The notes beneath the pieces were generated by a model, which was given only the letters and a program-made list of their open reading frames with translations, did not search any database and was not told the DNA's origin. The translations under genes and the position numbers were made by a program. From assembly GCA_028871055.1 (NCBI GenBank), contig JAGWON010000015.1, forward strand, positions 17,221 to 81,220: DNA of 64,000 nucleotides, given 5' to 3'. Numbering within the stretch: position 1 is the first letter of the stretch; each line of letters starts with the position of its first letter. The DNA comes from Alphaproteobacteria bacterium. GTDB lineage: Bacteria; Pseudomonadota; Alphaproteobacteria; ATCC43930; CGMCC-115725. This document shows positions 1-13,239 of the stretch, piece by piece.

Positions 1-162
1 CAACTTGAGCGTCAGCGGATTGACCGCGCCCTTCGGCTGGCTGCCGGCGCTGTAGGCGCGGAACCGGCCCTTGCCCCAATGGTTGAGCAGAACCTCGCCG
101 ATGACGCTGCGCGCCGAATTGCCGGTGCACAGGAAGAGGACGTTGTAGGGCCGATCTCTCAT
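1..162 (-). CDS. arsC: Arsenate reductase ArsC, low-molecular-weight phosphatase type (partial)
   Basis: The visible 54 residues begin [19 protein letters not shown]. The P-loop CTGNSARS, with Cys12 as the expected nucleophile, is that of the low-molecular-weight tyrosine phosphatase fold used by thioredoxin- or glutaredoxin-linked arsenate reductases, which reduce arsenate to arsenite in the cytoplasm. The C-terminal part lies beyond the left edge, so the resolving cysteines cannot be checked. The gene is last in a minus-strand run of arsR, DUF1127, arsI and grxB, which supports ArsC over a generic phosphatase, although a protein-tyrosine-phosphatase role cannot be excluded from the N-terminus alone. 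Confidence 0.85.
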   Translation of the reverse strand, partial: MRDRPYNVLFLCTGNSARSVIGEVLLNHWGKGRFRAYSAGSQPKGAVNPLTLKL

Positions 163-209
163 GCTTCGATCCTCGCGCTGGCTGCGTTTCCTGTCATGCG
201 CCGGCTTGG

Positions 210-848
210 TCAGACCACGGGCAACGGCTGATAGCCGATGCGGCTCATCATCGACTCAAAATAATCCCGGACTTTCCGCGGCAACCGGAGCCCTTTGACG
301 ATCGCAACGGATCGCAGCAGCGGCAAGACGCGGATATCATCGAGCGACGGCGCGCCGTTGACCGCGAACGGGCTCTCGATCAGGCGGTCGAGCTCTTCGA
401 GGTCGGGCATCAGCTCCGCGATGTAACGACGGGTGTTGGCGCGAAGCTCCACGAAGTCGCCAAACGCCTTGCGCTTGCGCAGGTTATAGTGGTCGAGCGC
501 GGCGATGGTGGCGAACTCGGGCAGGTCGAGCAGGGGATAGCGCGGCATGGTCAGCGGCGCGGTCTTGGCGACGACCCGGTCGGCCCATGCCGCGATCTCG
601 GAGCGCTGCGGGCCGGTGAGAAGCGGATCGCCGCGGCTGTCGATGTATTTGACCATGTCCATGCTCTCGAGCATGGGGTGGCCGTCGTCCTTGACCAGGA
701 TCGGAATGACCCGCTTGCCGACGAGCCCGACCATGGTGTCCGTGTCGTCGTCGAGCACCACGGTTTCCTGCAAGTGCAGCCGCTTGAGCGCGGCGGCCAT
801 GCGCACGCGGAAACACAGCGAGCAGTGTTCAAACATGTAAAGTCTCAT
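210..848 (-). CDS. grxB: Glutaredoxin 2 (GrxB type)
   Basis: The 212-residue product matches the length and pattern of E. coli Grx2: an N-terminal thioredoxin-like domain followed by a helical GST-like domain. Landmarks are [12 protein letters not shown] at the start, VPILVKDD-like IPILVKDD near residue 50, [10 protein letters not shown] near 63 and the C-terminal [19 protein letters not shown]. The redox motif is CSLC rather than the usual CPYC, keeping both cysteines (9 and 12). Grx2-type proteins are efficient electron donors to arsenate reductase, so its place between arsI and arsC suggests that it regenerates ArsC in this operon. That link is inference from context. Confidence 0.88.
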   Translation of the reverse strand: MRLYMFEHCSLCFRVRMAAALKRLHLQETVVLDDDTDTMVGLVGKRVIPILVKDDGHPMLESMDMVKYIDSRGDPLLTGPQRSEIAAWADRVVAKTAPLTMPRYPLLDLPEFATIAALDHYNLRKRKAFGDFVELRANTRRYIAELMPDLEELDRLIESPFAVNGAPSLDDIRVLPLLRSVAIVKGLRLPRKVRDYFESMMSRIGYQPLPVV

Positions 849-869
849 GTCGCCTGCTCCTGCCGCACC

Positions 870-1328
870 TCAGCACGCGTGAGTGGCCTTGGCGCCGCAG
901 CCGCAGGCAGGTGCTGGCGCGGCGACGCTCGCCAGCCGCTCGGTCGCGCCGGCGTTGCCGTAAACCGTCGCCTCGCCGTGTGTCAGGAAGGTTTCCCACG
1001 CGACGCCCTGCGGATCGGCAATCCACTGCTTGTCCGACTTTGCGTAACAACAGGTCGTCGCCGTTTCTTCCAGCACCGGCGCTTTCGCCTGCGCCAAGCG
1101 GTCCGCGACCTCGGCGAGTTCGGCCGCGTCCTCGACCTGGATGCCGAGATGGTCGACGCCGGCGGCCGTGCCGCGCTGCGAGATCGCGAAGTTGACGCGC
1201 GGATCGTCGAGCATCCATTTGGCGTAATCCGGCTTGCGCACGGCCGGCGCGGCGGCGAACAGCGTCGTATAGAATTCGACTGAGCGGTCGATGTCGTCGA
1301 CCGCGACGTGGACATGAAAGCGCTTCAT
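870..1328 (-). CDS. arsI: ArsI/CadI-family glyoxalase-fold protein, putative C-As lyase
   Basis: This is a 152-residue vicinal-oxygen-chelate protein. His5 or His7, His60 (GVDHLG) and Glu112 (AWETF) fit the metal triad of the family, and the adjacent pair Cys93-Cys94 in TTCCYAKSDK matches the vicinal cysteines that bind trivalent organoarsenicals in ArsI. The C-terminus is also cysteine-rich (ACGCGAKATHAC). Known ArsI enzymes are Fe(II) dioxygenases that split the carbon-arsenic bond of methylarsenite. The related cadmium-induced CadI proteins share the fold, so the substrate is not certain. Placement downstream of arsR and upstream of grxB and arsC favours an arsenic role. Confidence 0.8.
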   Translation of the reverse strand: MKRFHVHVAVDDIDRSVEFYTTLFAAAPAVRKPDYAKWMLDDPRVNFAISQRGTAAGVDHLGIQVEDAAELAEVADRLAQAKAPVLEETATTCCYAKSDKQWIADPQGVAWETFLTHGEATVYGNAGATERLASVAAPAPACGCGAKATHAC

Positions 1329-1342
1329 GGTCGATCTCCGGA

Positions 1343-1570
1343 TTAGGGACGATTGGTGCGATCAAGCGGCCAATAGCGGCCGGACGTGACGCCGATTTCC
1401 GATAATGACCGTTCATCGAGCTGGCGGAGCTCGCACCAGGCAGTGCGCGCGGCCTGGCGCATGCGCAGCCGAGCGACGACGGTGCGACACGCGGCACGCC
1501 AAAGATTTAGTGCGCCGCCGGCAGGCAGGACGCCGGCCAACGGTTCGGGGCAGCAGAGCGCGGCGTTCAT
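1343..1570 (-). CDS. DUF1127 small protein inside the ars operon
   Basis: This 75-residue basic protein ends in a DUF1127-like segment (AWCELRQLDERSLSEIGVTSG, split here as AWCELRQLDERSL then SEIGVTSG), the arginine-rich helical motif found in many alphaproteobacterial small proteins. Its ATG overlaps the arsR stop in an ATGA arrangement, so it is probably translated by coupling with arsR, and arsI follows 14 bases later. Unusually it carries four cysteines, including an adjacent Cys6-Cys7 pair. DUF1127 proteins have been tied to RNA turnover and phosphate or carbon regulation elsewhere; a role in arsenic response is only suggested by position. Confidence 0.75.
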   Translation of the reverse strand: MNAALCCPEPLAGVLPAGGALNLWRAACRTVVARLRMRQAARTAWCELRQLDERSLSEIGVTSGRYWPLDRTNRP

Positions 1571-1917
1571 GCCGACCTCCGTTGGGCGCGCGTGGGTTTG
1601 GCGGCGGCTGGCTGGCACGCGGGCGCGCAAGCCGCACCGCCGCAGCAATTCTCGGTGAGATAGGCGACGAGGCCGTTCATCGCCGCGTAGTCGGCGGCGT
1701 AGATCAGCCGGCGGCCGAGCCGCCGCTGCGTCACCAGCCCGGCGCGCAGCAGTTGCTGGAGATGGAAGGTGAGGGACGACGGCGGCAGCTCGAGCCGCGA
1801 CGCGATCTCGCCTGCCGGCAGGCCCGCCGGCCCGCGCTTCACCAGCAGGCGATAGACTGCGAGCCGGTGGCCGTGCGCCACCGCGCCGAGCGCCACCACG
1901 GCATCGTCCGCTTTCAT
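1567..1917 (-). CDS. arsR: ArsR/SmtB-family metalloregulator
   Basis: The 116-residue product has a winged helix-turn-helix of the ArsR type (residues 10-80, with ASRLELPPSSLTFHLQQLLRAGLV as recognition region). The C-terminal tail carries Cys91-Cys92, Cys97 and Cys101. A vicinal pair followed by a third cysteine six residues on resembles the C-terminal As(III) site described for Acidithiobacillus ferrooxidans ArsR (Cys95, Cys96, Cys102). It is the first gene of the minus-strand operon and lies directly behind a promoter overlapped by an inverted repeat, as expected of an autorepressor released by arsenite or methylarsenite. Confidence 0.9.
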   Translation of the reverse strand: MKADDAVVALGAVAHGHRLAVYRLLVKRGPAGLPAGEIASRLELPPSSLTFHLQQLLRAGLVTQRRLGRRLIYAADYAAMNGLVAYLTENCCGGAACAPACQPAAAKPTRAQRRSA

Positions 1918-1932
1918 CCGATCCTCCGATAT

Positions 1933-1948
1933 TTCGAAGATAATCGAA
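1933..1948. promoter_or_regulatory. Candidate ArsR operator (TTCGA-N6-TCGAA)
   Basis: A perfect inverted repeat TTCGA-AGATAA-TCGAA sits 16 bases upstream of the arsR start codon and touches the -10 hexamer of the promoter upstream. ArsR-family operators are commonly AT-rich imperfect palindromes at this position. No binding data are available. Confidence 0.6.
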
Positions 1949-1976
1949 CAATAGGAAAGGAGCGGGCGGCCGTCAA
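1948..1976 (-). promoter_or_regulatory. Promoter of the ars operon (TTGACG-17-TATTGT)
   Basis: On the minus strand TTGACG (1976-1971) and TATTGT (1953-1948) are separated by exactly 17 bases, close to the housekeeping sigma consensus. The -10 abuts the TTCGA-N6-TCGAA repeat, so repressor binding there would block transcription. Confidence 0.65.
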
Positions 1977-2226
1977 GCGCCGCCGCGGCTGCGCCGCGAG
2001 AGCGTGACGGCAGGGTGGATCGTCAGTGGGTCGCGGGTCGTGTCCCCGGCGCGAGGCTTTCGCGGGCGGCGTCGAAGGCGACACCCCGCGACACGCACGG
2101 CCCGCGTCCGGCTACGCACATAAGCGCTAGGCAGACGCTAAAGCCGTTCCAAGCTGGAAACATCCCGCCGCCTGCGGCCGCCTTGGCACTGGCAATCCGG
2201 CGCCGGACGGTCTAAAACCCCGGCCC
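1977..2226. other. Intergenic gap between ars promoter and secG
   Basis: Together with the ars promoter this makes a 309-base gene-free stretch. I see no convincing reading frame, RNA or hairpin here. It must hold the secG promoter, but no clear -35/-10 pair or Shine-Dalgarno sequence stands out before the secG ATG. Confidence 0.4.
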
Positions 2227-2586
2227 ATGTTCACGGTCATCGTGGTTATTCACTTGCTGCTGGCGGTGGCGCTGGTCGCCGTCATTCTGCTGCAGAAGAG
2301 CGAGGGCGGCGCCCTCGGTATTGGCGGCGGCGGCATGTCCGGCTTCATGAGCGGCCGCTCGACCGCCAACCTGCTCACCCGCACCACTGCGGTCCTCACC
2401 GCGTGCTTCTTCGGCACCAGCATCGCGCTGGCGATCATTGCCGCCCGCGGCCGCGTGCCGGTCTCGGTGATCGATCAACCGGTGCCGACGCAGCAGGCGC
2501 CGGCGGCACCGAGCGCGCCCGGCTCACCGGCCAAGCCGCAGGCGCCCGCCGCGCCCGCCGGACCGTCGGTGCCGCTGACGAAATGA
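2227..2586 (+). CDS. secG: Preprotein translocase subunit SecG
   Basis: The 119-residue membrane protein has the two SecG transmembrane segments, about residues 2-20 (MFTVIVVIHLLLAVALVAVI) and 55-75, joined by the conserved cytoplasmic loop LLQKSEGGALGIGGGG...MSGRSTANLLTRTT. It is an auxiliary subunit of the SecYEG channel and eases SecA-driven protein export. The C-terminal 35 residues are a Pro/Ala-rich tail typical of alphaproteobacterial SecG. In relatives tpiA often precedes and pyrG follows; here two other genes come between it and pyrG. Confidence 0.95.
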   Translation: MFTVIVVIHLLLAVALVAVILLQKSEGGALGIGGGGMSGFMSGRSTANLLTRTTAVLTACFFGTSIALAIIAARGRVPVSVIDQPVPTQQAPAAPSAPGSPAKPQAPAAPAGPSVPLTK

Positions 2587-2677
2587 TGCGCCCACAAAGC
2601 GCCGCAATCGCCGGTTCGTCCTGTTGCAGTATCGTCGTCGCCCGGTTTGTGTCCGCATTCCGATCAGGAGGCTCACG

Positions 2678-3043
2678 ATGAACGCGCGTATCGCCTTCGC
2701 CGCCGCCGTTTTTGCCGCGCTCCTTGCGGTCGTCGCAGTCGCGTCGTCGGCGCGCGCGCAGATCAGCGCCCAGATCGTCATCACCACGCCGCCGCCGGCG
2801 CCCGTCGTGATCGCGCCGCCGCCGCCGCGTCCGGGCTTCGTCTGGGCGCCGGGGTTCTGGGGCTGGGAGCACGGCCGCCACGTCTGGCACGAGGGGTACT
2901 GGATAGCGGCGCGGCCCGGCGCGGTCTACGTGCCGGCGCAATGGGTCGCGGTGCGGGGTGGCTGGCGCTTCATGCCCGGTCATTGGGAGCGGCACGGCCC
3001 GCCGGGTTGCCCGCCAGGACTCGCCAAACAGGGCCGCTGCTAG
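2678..3043 (+). CDS. Secreted YXWGXW/WXXGXW repeat protein
   Basis: The 121-residue product starts at an ATG preceded by CAGGAG (2665-2670). A signal peptide is evident (about residues 1-27, ending SSARAQ), followed by a proline stretch (TPPPAPVVIAPPPPRPG) and then tandem aromatic units: GFVWAPGFWGW, HVWHEGYW, YVPAQWV and WRFMPGHW. Such YXWGXW repeats define a family of small periplasmic or envelope proteins of unknown function. No catalytic residues are apparent. An in-frame start further upstream would lack a Shine-Dalgarno sequence and would hide the signal peptide. Confidence 0.82.
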   Translation: MNARIAFAAAVFAALLAVVAVASSARAQISAQIVITTPPPAPVVIAPPPPRPGFVWAPGFWGWEHGRHVWHEGYWIAARPGAVYVPAQWVAVRGGWRFMPGHWERHGPPGCPPGLAKQGRC

Positions 3044-3315
3044 CCAAATCACGCGCCGAACGCGCTTCGTCTTTCGTTAACGCTTGCGGAAATTCGCCGG
3101 CACCGGCGTTATTCGGTTGACTTCGCGCGCGGGCAGGCCCATGTAACGGCCACCTCCTTCTCGCGAATGCGCGAAGCGCGGCGGATTTCGATCCCCAGCG
3201 CCCCGGTTTCGAGAAATCACCAACAACACGGCACCTCGGTTCGCGCGGGGCAAGCCAAAACCACAGGCCGCCGCGCCTGCGCGCTCGGCCGTATCGATAG
3301 AAAGCAAACCACACA

Positions 3316-4686
<1,371 letters not shown>

Positions 4687-4704
4687 GCGGCGCTGCTTTT
4701 CTTC

Positions 4705-4809
4705 GTCATGCCCGGCCCACGGGTCCGGCCGTAGGCCGGCCGAGGACAAGCCTTGTGCCGGGCATCCACGCCTTCAAGACGGGATGGCCGAGTCACGCCC
4801 GGCCATGAC
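4705..4809. repeat. Interspersed palindromic repeat, GTCATGCCCGG family, copy 1
   Basis: The element begins GTCATGCCCGGCC and ends GGCCATGAC, giving inverted ends, and contains the internal phrase GAGGACAAGCCTTGTGCCGG. It closely matches the element at 9940-10046, with further relatives at 17216, 21145 and 35101. It lies between the helicase gene and pyrG and may act as a hairpin in either transcript. Confidence 0.85.
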
Positions 4810-4832
4810 GGCAAAGCGCATTCATACCGCCC

Positions 4833-4911
4833 GTCATTGCGAGCGGAGCGAAGCAATCCAGAGGACAGCGCGTCTCCTGGATTGCTTCGTCGCTGCGCTC
4901 CTCGCAATGAC
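4833..4911. repeat. Palindromic repeat, GTCATTGCGAGC family
   Basis: A near-perfect long inverted repeat runs from GTCATTGCGAGCGGAGCG to its complement CGCTCCTCGCAATGAC, with AAGCAATCCAGGAG-like arms meeting near 4872. Elements of this type are scattered between genes in many proteobacterial genomes. It sits 88 bases before pyrG, and together with copy 1 accounts for most of the 313-base gap at 4687-4999. Confidence 0.85.
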
Positions 4912-4999
4912 GATCGAGAGGATGTCGCATATCCGCCCTGCGCGCCGAGTCGTCGCTTTCCGTTTGCGTGCGCCTCCCGGTGCTGTATCTTGAAATTCC

Positions 5000-6625
<1,626 letters not shown>

Positions 6626-6666
6626 TGACCAATCAAGATAGCCTTCTATGACTGAACGAAGACCTT

Positions 6667-7565
6667 TCAGGTATTCGGCGGTTGGCCTGTTACGTGCTTA
6701 GCAAACCATGCTTCAAGTGCGGGTAGATCAGTTACGTAAATTTGTCCGCCACGAGCGAGTTCGATTACTGGATAGCGAACTCCTCTCGGATAAGCGTTGC
6801 CACGATCTGCGCTTATAATGAGTCGGAATATGGGCCAGAGCGTCGAGACAAATGAAACGGGTTCACCGTCGATGTGCGATCCGGCAATATTCGAACAAAC
6901 GATTCCACACAGGCTTCCAGTTTCATCAAACGCTGGGCCGCCGCTCATGCCGCCGTCAAAGCGCGCACCGACCTGAAAACATGGGAATGGAAGATTGGCA
7001 TCTCGCCGCATGGGAAAAATTGCGCGAACGCGGCCCACACTTACCATTGGCTCATCATTTAATTCAATGTGGTTACACCCAGCGGCGTTTTTGCTCACCG
7101 CGACTGTCGAAAGTCGATAGCCAAACGCTGCGACGGGCTCATCGGTTTCTGGCGCAAACGGATTAACGCGAGGTTGCCTTCGATTTGCGGCTTTTCCGGT
7201 TGGCTTCGTCCTGGGTTCGTTGCCAATCGCAGAAGAGCCAAGTCCGATGCAGGATCTGCGACGCCGTCGATTACATCCCATACAATGTATTCAGGCCCGG
7301 GAAGTAACTGGACGGCTTGAACGCTCTTGTCGGCATGGTTGATGGGACCAGCAATAAATTCATCGATTACGTGTCTTGCTGTAACAAGTAGATTGCCACA
7401 GAGGATCGTGGCGGTTCCAATTACATACGGTGAGTCAGAATAGAAATTGACTACGAGCCGAAGTGCAATTTCGGAAAGCTGGGTCGTCGGCTCTTGTTTC
7501 TCGAATGGCTTGTCTAACGGAAAGGTTGTGATACGCGGCATTCGCATGGAGACAGGTCTCAGCAA
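6667..7565 (-). pseudogene. Trypsin-like serine protease, frameshifted
   Basis: Two minus-strand frames together make one chymotrypsin-fold protease. The first (7565 to about 7165) holds GTATILCGNLLVTARHVIDEF with the catalytic His and DLALLRL with the Asp; the second (to 6667) continues NPFAPETDEPVAAFGYRL and holds the nucleophile in DGGMSGGPAFD. The join needs a -1 shift near 7160-7175, where no slippery heptamer is visible, so a lost base or a sequencing error is more likely than programmed frameshifting. No signal peptide is seen. The stretch 6626-7669 is visibly AT-richer than its neighbours and interrupts the usual pyrG-kdsA-eno order, suggesting acquisition followed by decay. Confidence 0.75.
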
Positions 7566-7669
7566 AGATAATGCATTATCGTGATTCTCTCTGGGGAGGC
7601 GGATTAACGCCTTTTTTCACGAAAAGCCACACTATCGTCGGTAGAATTTATCCGCTAAAAATCAACCCC

Positions 7670-8512
7670 ATGACCTCTCCCCGCCACGTCCATATCGGCA
7701 ACATCACCTTCGGCAATGACCGGCCGCTGGCGCTGATCGCTGGTCCCTGCGTGCTGGAGAGCCGGGCGCACGCGATGGAGATGAGCCACGCGCTGGTCGA
7801 GCTGACGGCCAAGCTCGGCATCGGCCTGGTCTACAAGACTTCGTTCGACAAGGCGAACCGCACTTCGGGCGAAAGTCCGCGCGGCATGGGTCTCGAAGCC
7901 TCGCTGCCGATCCTCGCCGAGGTGCGCGAGAAATGGGGCTGTCCGGTGCTGACCGACGTGCACGCGCCCGACCAATGCGTGCCCGCCGCCGAGGCGGTGG
8001 ACGTGCTGCAAATCCCGGCGTTCCTTTGCCGCCAGACCGATCTCTTGGTTGCGGCGGCCAAGACCGGCCGCGCCATGAACATCAAGAAGGGCCAGTTCCT
8101 GGCGCCGTGGGACATGAAGAACGTCGCCGCCAAGGTCGCCGGCGCCGGCAACCAGGACATCCTGCTGTGCGAGCGCGGCGTCTCCTTCGGCTACAATACG
8201 CTGGTCTCCGACATGCGCGCGCTGCCGATCCTGGCCGAGACCGGCTATCCGGTGGTGTTCGACGCCACCCACTCGGTGCAGCAGCCGGGCGGGCAGGGCG
8301 AAAGCACCGGCGGCGAGCGCAAATATGTTGCGAGCCTGGCGCGGGCGGCGGTGGCGGTCGGCGTCGCCGCGGTGTTCATGGAGACCCACGAGGACCCCGA
8401 TCACGCGCCCTCCGACGGACCCAACATGGTGCATTTGAAAGACATGCCGAACCTGCTTCAGAGCCTGATGGCGTTCGACAAGGTGGCCAAGGCGAAGAAG
8501 AACGGCGCATGA
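7670..8512 (+). CDS. kdsA: 3-deoxy-D-manno-octulosonate 8-phosphate synthase
   Basis: The 280-residue aldolase joins phosphoenolpyruvate and arabinose 5-phosphate to make KDO 8-phosphate for lipopolysaccharide. Motifs include [23 protein letters not shown] and [13 protein letters not shown]. Cys27 in IAGPCVLES replaces the Asn of the E. coli enzyme and matches the metal-binding Cys of the Aquifex-type enzyme, pointing to the metal-dependent class. The ATG at 7670 gives the normal N-terminus ([12 protein letters not shown]); an upstream in-frame ATG would add 33 unrelated residues. The Shine-Dalgarno is poor. Its presence implies a Gram-negative outer membrane with KDO. Confidence 0.96.
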   Translation: MTSPRHVHIGNITFGNDRPLALIAGPCVLESRAHAMEMSHALVELTAKLGIGLVYKTSFDKANRTSGESPRGMGLEASLPILAEVREKWGCPVLTDVHAPDQCVPAAEAVDVLQIPAFLCRQTDLLVAAAKTGRAMNIKKGQFLAPWDMKNVAAKVAGAGNQDILLCERGVSFGYNTLVSDMRALPILAETGYPVVFDATHSVQQPGGQGESTGGERKYVASLARAAVAVGVAAVFMETHEDPDHAPSDGPNMVHLKDMPNLLQSLMAFDKVAKAKKNGA

Positions 8513-8528
8513 GGGCTGGGTCAATGAT

Positions 8529-9913
<1,385 letters not shown>

Positions 9914-9939
9914 GTTCGTCCCCACGGTCAAACCCGCGT

Positions 9940-10046
9940 GTCATGCCCGGTCCACGGGTCCGGCCGATGGCCGGCCCGAGGACAAGCCTTGTGCCGGGCA
10001 TCCACGTCTTGAAGACGTGGATGGCCGGGACGAGCCCGGCCATGAC
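9940..10046. repeat. Interspersed palindromic repeat, GTCATGCCCGG family, copy 2
   Basis: It begins GTCATGCCCGGTCCACGGG and ends GGCCATGAC, with the internal palindrome ACGTCTTGAAGACGT and the phrase GAGGACAAGCCTTGTGCCGG shared with copy 1. It occupies much of the 258-base gap between eno and the FtsB-like gene. Confidence 0.88.
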
Positions 10047-10171
10047 AAAGGAGCAAATCGAACCCGTCAGTGCTCAGTTTCCGCCGTAGAGTCGCCTAAC
10101 GACTCGTTGATTCATAATTCGGGAATCGGATTTCATTTGACCCGGCGACTCGGCCGTGATTCTGTCGAGTC

Positions 10172-10492
10172 ATGGACGTGCTTTACGCCTTGCGCGCCCG
10201 TGCGCGCCAGATCGTCGGCCCGGTCTTCGGCTTCACGCTCTGCGCCTACTTCGCCTACCATCTGGTAGAGGGCGATCGCGGCCTGCTCGCGTTGTGGAAT
10301 CTGCAGACCCAGGTGCGCGATGCGCGCGCGACTTTGAGCCGGCTCGAGGCCGCGCGTGCGCCGCTGGCACGGCGCGTCGATCTGCTGCAAGGCAACCACA
10401 TCGATCGCGACTTCCTCGACGAGCGCGTGCGCGCGATGCTCAATGTCGGCGCGCCCGACGACATCGTCATCTACAACCCTCATCCAGAATAG
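10172..10492 (+). CDS. Septum formation initiator (FtsB/DivIC) family protein
   Basis: The 106-residue product has a short cytoplasmic N-terminus, one transmembrane segment (about residues 16-34, VGPVFGFTLCAYFAYHLVEG) and a periplasmic coiled coil (LQTQVRDARATLSRLEAARAPL..., residues 43-75) ending in DFLDERVRAMLNVGAPDDIVI. This is the layout of FtsB-like divisome proteins, which bridge FtsL and FtsQ. Its position between eno and pdhA is the usual alphaproteobacterial place for this gene. Function in division is inferred from the family. Confidence 0.88.
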   Translation: MDVLYALRARARQIVGPVFGFTLCAYFAYHLVEGDRGLLALWNLQTQVRDARATLSRLEAARAPLARRVDLLQGNHIDRDFLDERVRAMLNVGAPDDIVIYNPHPE

Positions 10493-10762
10493 GCGACCCG
10501 CCGCGGCGCCGACTCGTCGGCGCAATTCGTCGCGCCCGGAATAACCAGCGGCGTTTTACGACGGTCCGTCATGCGCGCACGCTCGTCGCCGGTTCGGTCC
10601 AGCAGGCTTTTCAGCGGACTTAACCGAAAAACGGTTACGTTTCATTTTGTGTTGCAAAACAATCTCTTGTAAAGAGTCAAGTTGCATTGTCCGGGCTAGC
10701 TGAGTAGGGATAGCGAAGGCCGCGTTCGTCACCATGCGGCGGTTGAGAGTCCAGGAGACGCC
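10493..10762. other. Intergenic region upstream of pdhA
   Basis: This 270-base gap carries no convincing gene. A small inverted repeat CTCTTGTAAAGAG lies near 10663-10676, just before TTGCAT and TAGGGA placed 17 bases apart; this is a weak promoter candidate for the pdh genes. The pdhA start has CAGGAG ten bases upstream. Confidence 0.4.
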
Positions 10763-11791
10763 ATGGCCGTTGCCGCCAAGCGCAAGCTCAAATCCAGGCC
10801 CGACGAGCCCACCGAGGCCGAAGTTTCCGCCGAAAAGCTGATCGATCTTTACCGCCGCATGCTGCTGATCCGCCGCTTCGAGGAGAAGGCGGGCCAGATG
10901 TACGGCATGGGGTTGATCGGCGGCTTCTGCCACCTCTACATCGGCGAGGAAGCGGTGGTCACCGGTGCCATGGCCGCGGTCGAGCTCGGCGACACCGTCA
11001 TCACCGCTTATCGCGATCACGGCCACATGCTCGCCTGCGGCATGGATCCGAAAGGCGTGATGGCCGAGCTCACTGGCCGCCGCACCGGCTACTCCAAGGG
11101 CAAGGGCGGCTCGATGCACATGTTCTCGCGCGAGAAGAATTTCTTCGGCGGCCACGGCATCGTCGGCGCCTGCGTGCCGCTCGGCACCGGCCTCGGCTTC
11201 GCCCACCGCTATCGCGGCAACAGCCGCGTCTCGCTCACCTTCCTTGGCGACGGCGCGATGAACCAGGGCCAGGTCTACGAGAGCTTCAACATGGCGGCAC
11301 TATGGAAGCTGCCCGTCGTTTACATAATCGAGAACAACCGCTACGGCATGGGCACGTCGGTCTCGCGCTCGTCCGCGTCGCCCAATCTCTACGGCCGCGG
11401 CGAGCCCTTCGGCATTCCCGGCGAGCAGATCGACGGCATGAACGTGCTGGCGGTGATGGCGGCGGTGCAGGAGGCGGTCGAGCACGCCCGCAGCGGCAAG
11501 GGCCCGTTCATCCTCGAAATGCTGACCTACCGCTATCGCGGCCACTCGATGTCCGATCCGGCGAAGTACCGCAGCAAGGACGAGGTCAGCCGCATGCGCC
11601 AGGAGCACGATCCGATCGACCAGGTGCGCAAGCGGCTCGTCGACGGCGGCTTCGCCGACGAGAACCGACTCAAGGCGATCGACAACGAGGTCAAGGCGCA
11701 GATCACCGAGGCCGCCGACTTCGCGCAGCAGAGTCTCGAGCCCGATCCGAGCGAGCTGTGGACCGACGTTTACGGCGAAGTTGAGGCTTAG
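10763..11791 (+). CDS. pdhA: Pyruvate dehydrogenase E1 component, alpha subunit
   Basis: The 342-residue protein is the alpha chain of the heterotetrameric E1. It has the thiamine diphosphate motif beginning GDGAMNQGQVYESFN and ending ENN, the GFCHLYIGEEAV segment, and the phosphorylation-loop region YRGHSMSDPAKYR. With PdhB it decarboxylates pyruvate and acetylates the E2 lipoyl group. Its stop codon is immediately followed by the pdhB ATG, showing tight co-transcription of the complex genes. An Ala/Lys-rich start (VAAKRKLKSRPDEP) is usual for this family. Confidence 0.97.
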   Translation: MAVAAKRKLKSRPDEPTEAEVSAEKLIDLYRRMLLIRRFEEKAGQMYGMGLIGGFCHLYIGEEAVVTGAMAAVELGDTVITAYRDHGHMLACGMDPKGVMAELTGRRTGYSKGKGGSMHMFSREKNFFGGHGIVGACVPLGTGLGFAHRYRGNSRVSLTFLGDGAMNQGQVYESFNMAALWKLPVVYIIENNRYGMGTSVSRSSASPNLYGRGEPFGIPGEQIDGMNVLAVMAAVQEAVEHARSGKGPFILEMLTYRYRGHSMSDPAKYRSKDEVSRMRQEHDPIDQVRKRLVDGGFADENRLKAIDNEVKAQITEAADFAQQSLEPDPSELWTDVYGEVEA

Positions 11792-13231
<1,440 letters not shown>

Positions 13232-13239
13232 GCGCCGCC

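Noticed and set aside
489..1283. Plus-strand open frame across grxB and arsI
   Set aside because: Antisense to two recognised ars genes; no ribosome site and no domain.
7150..7200. Programmed -1 frameshift in the protease gene
   Set aside because: No X-XXY-YYZ slippery sequence or following pseudoknot is apparent at the shift point.
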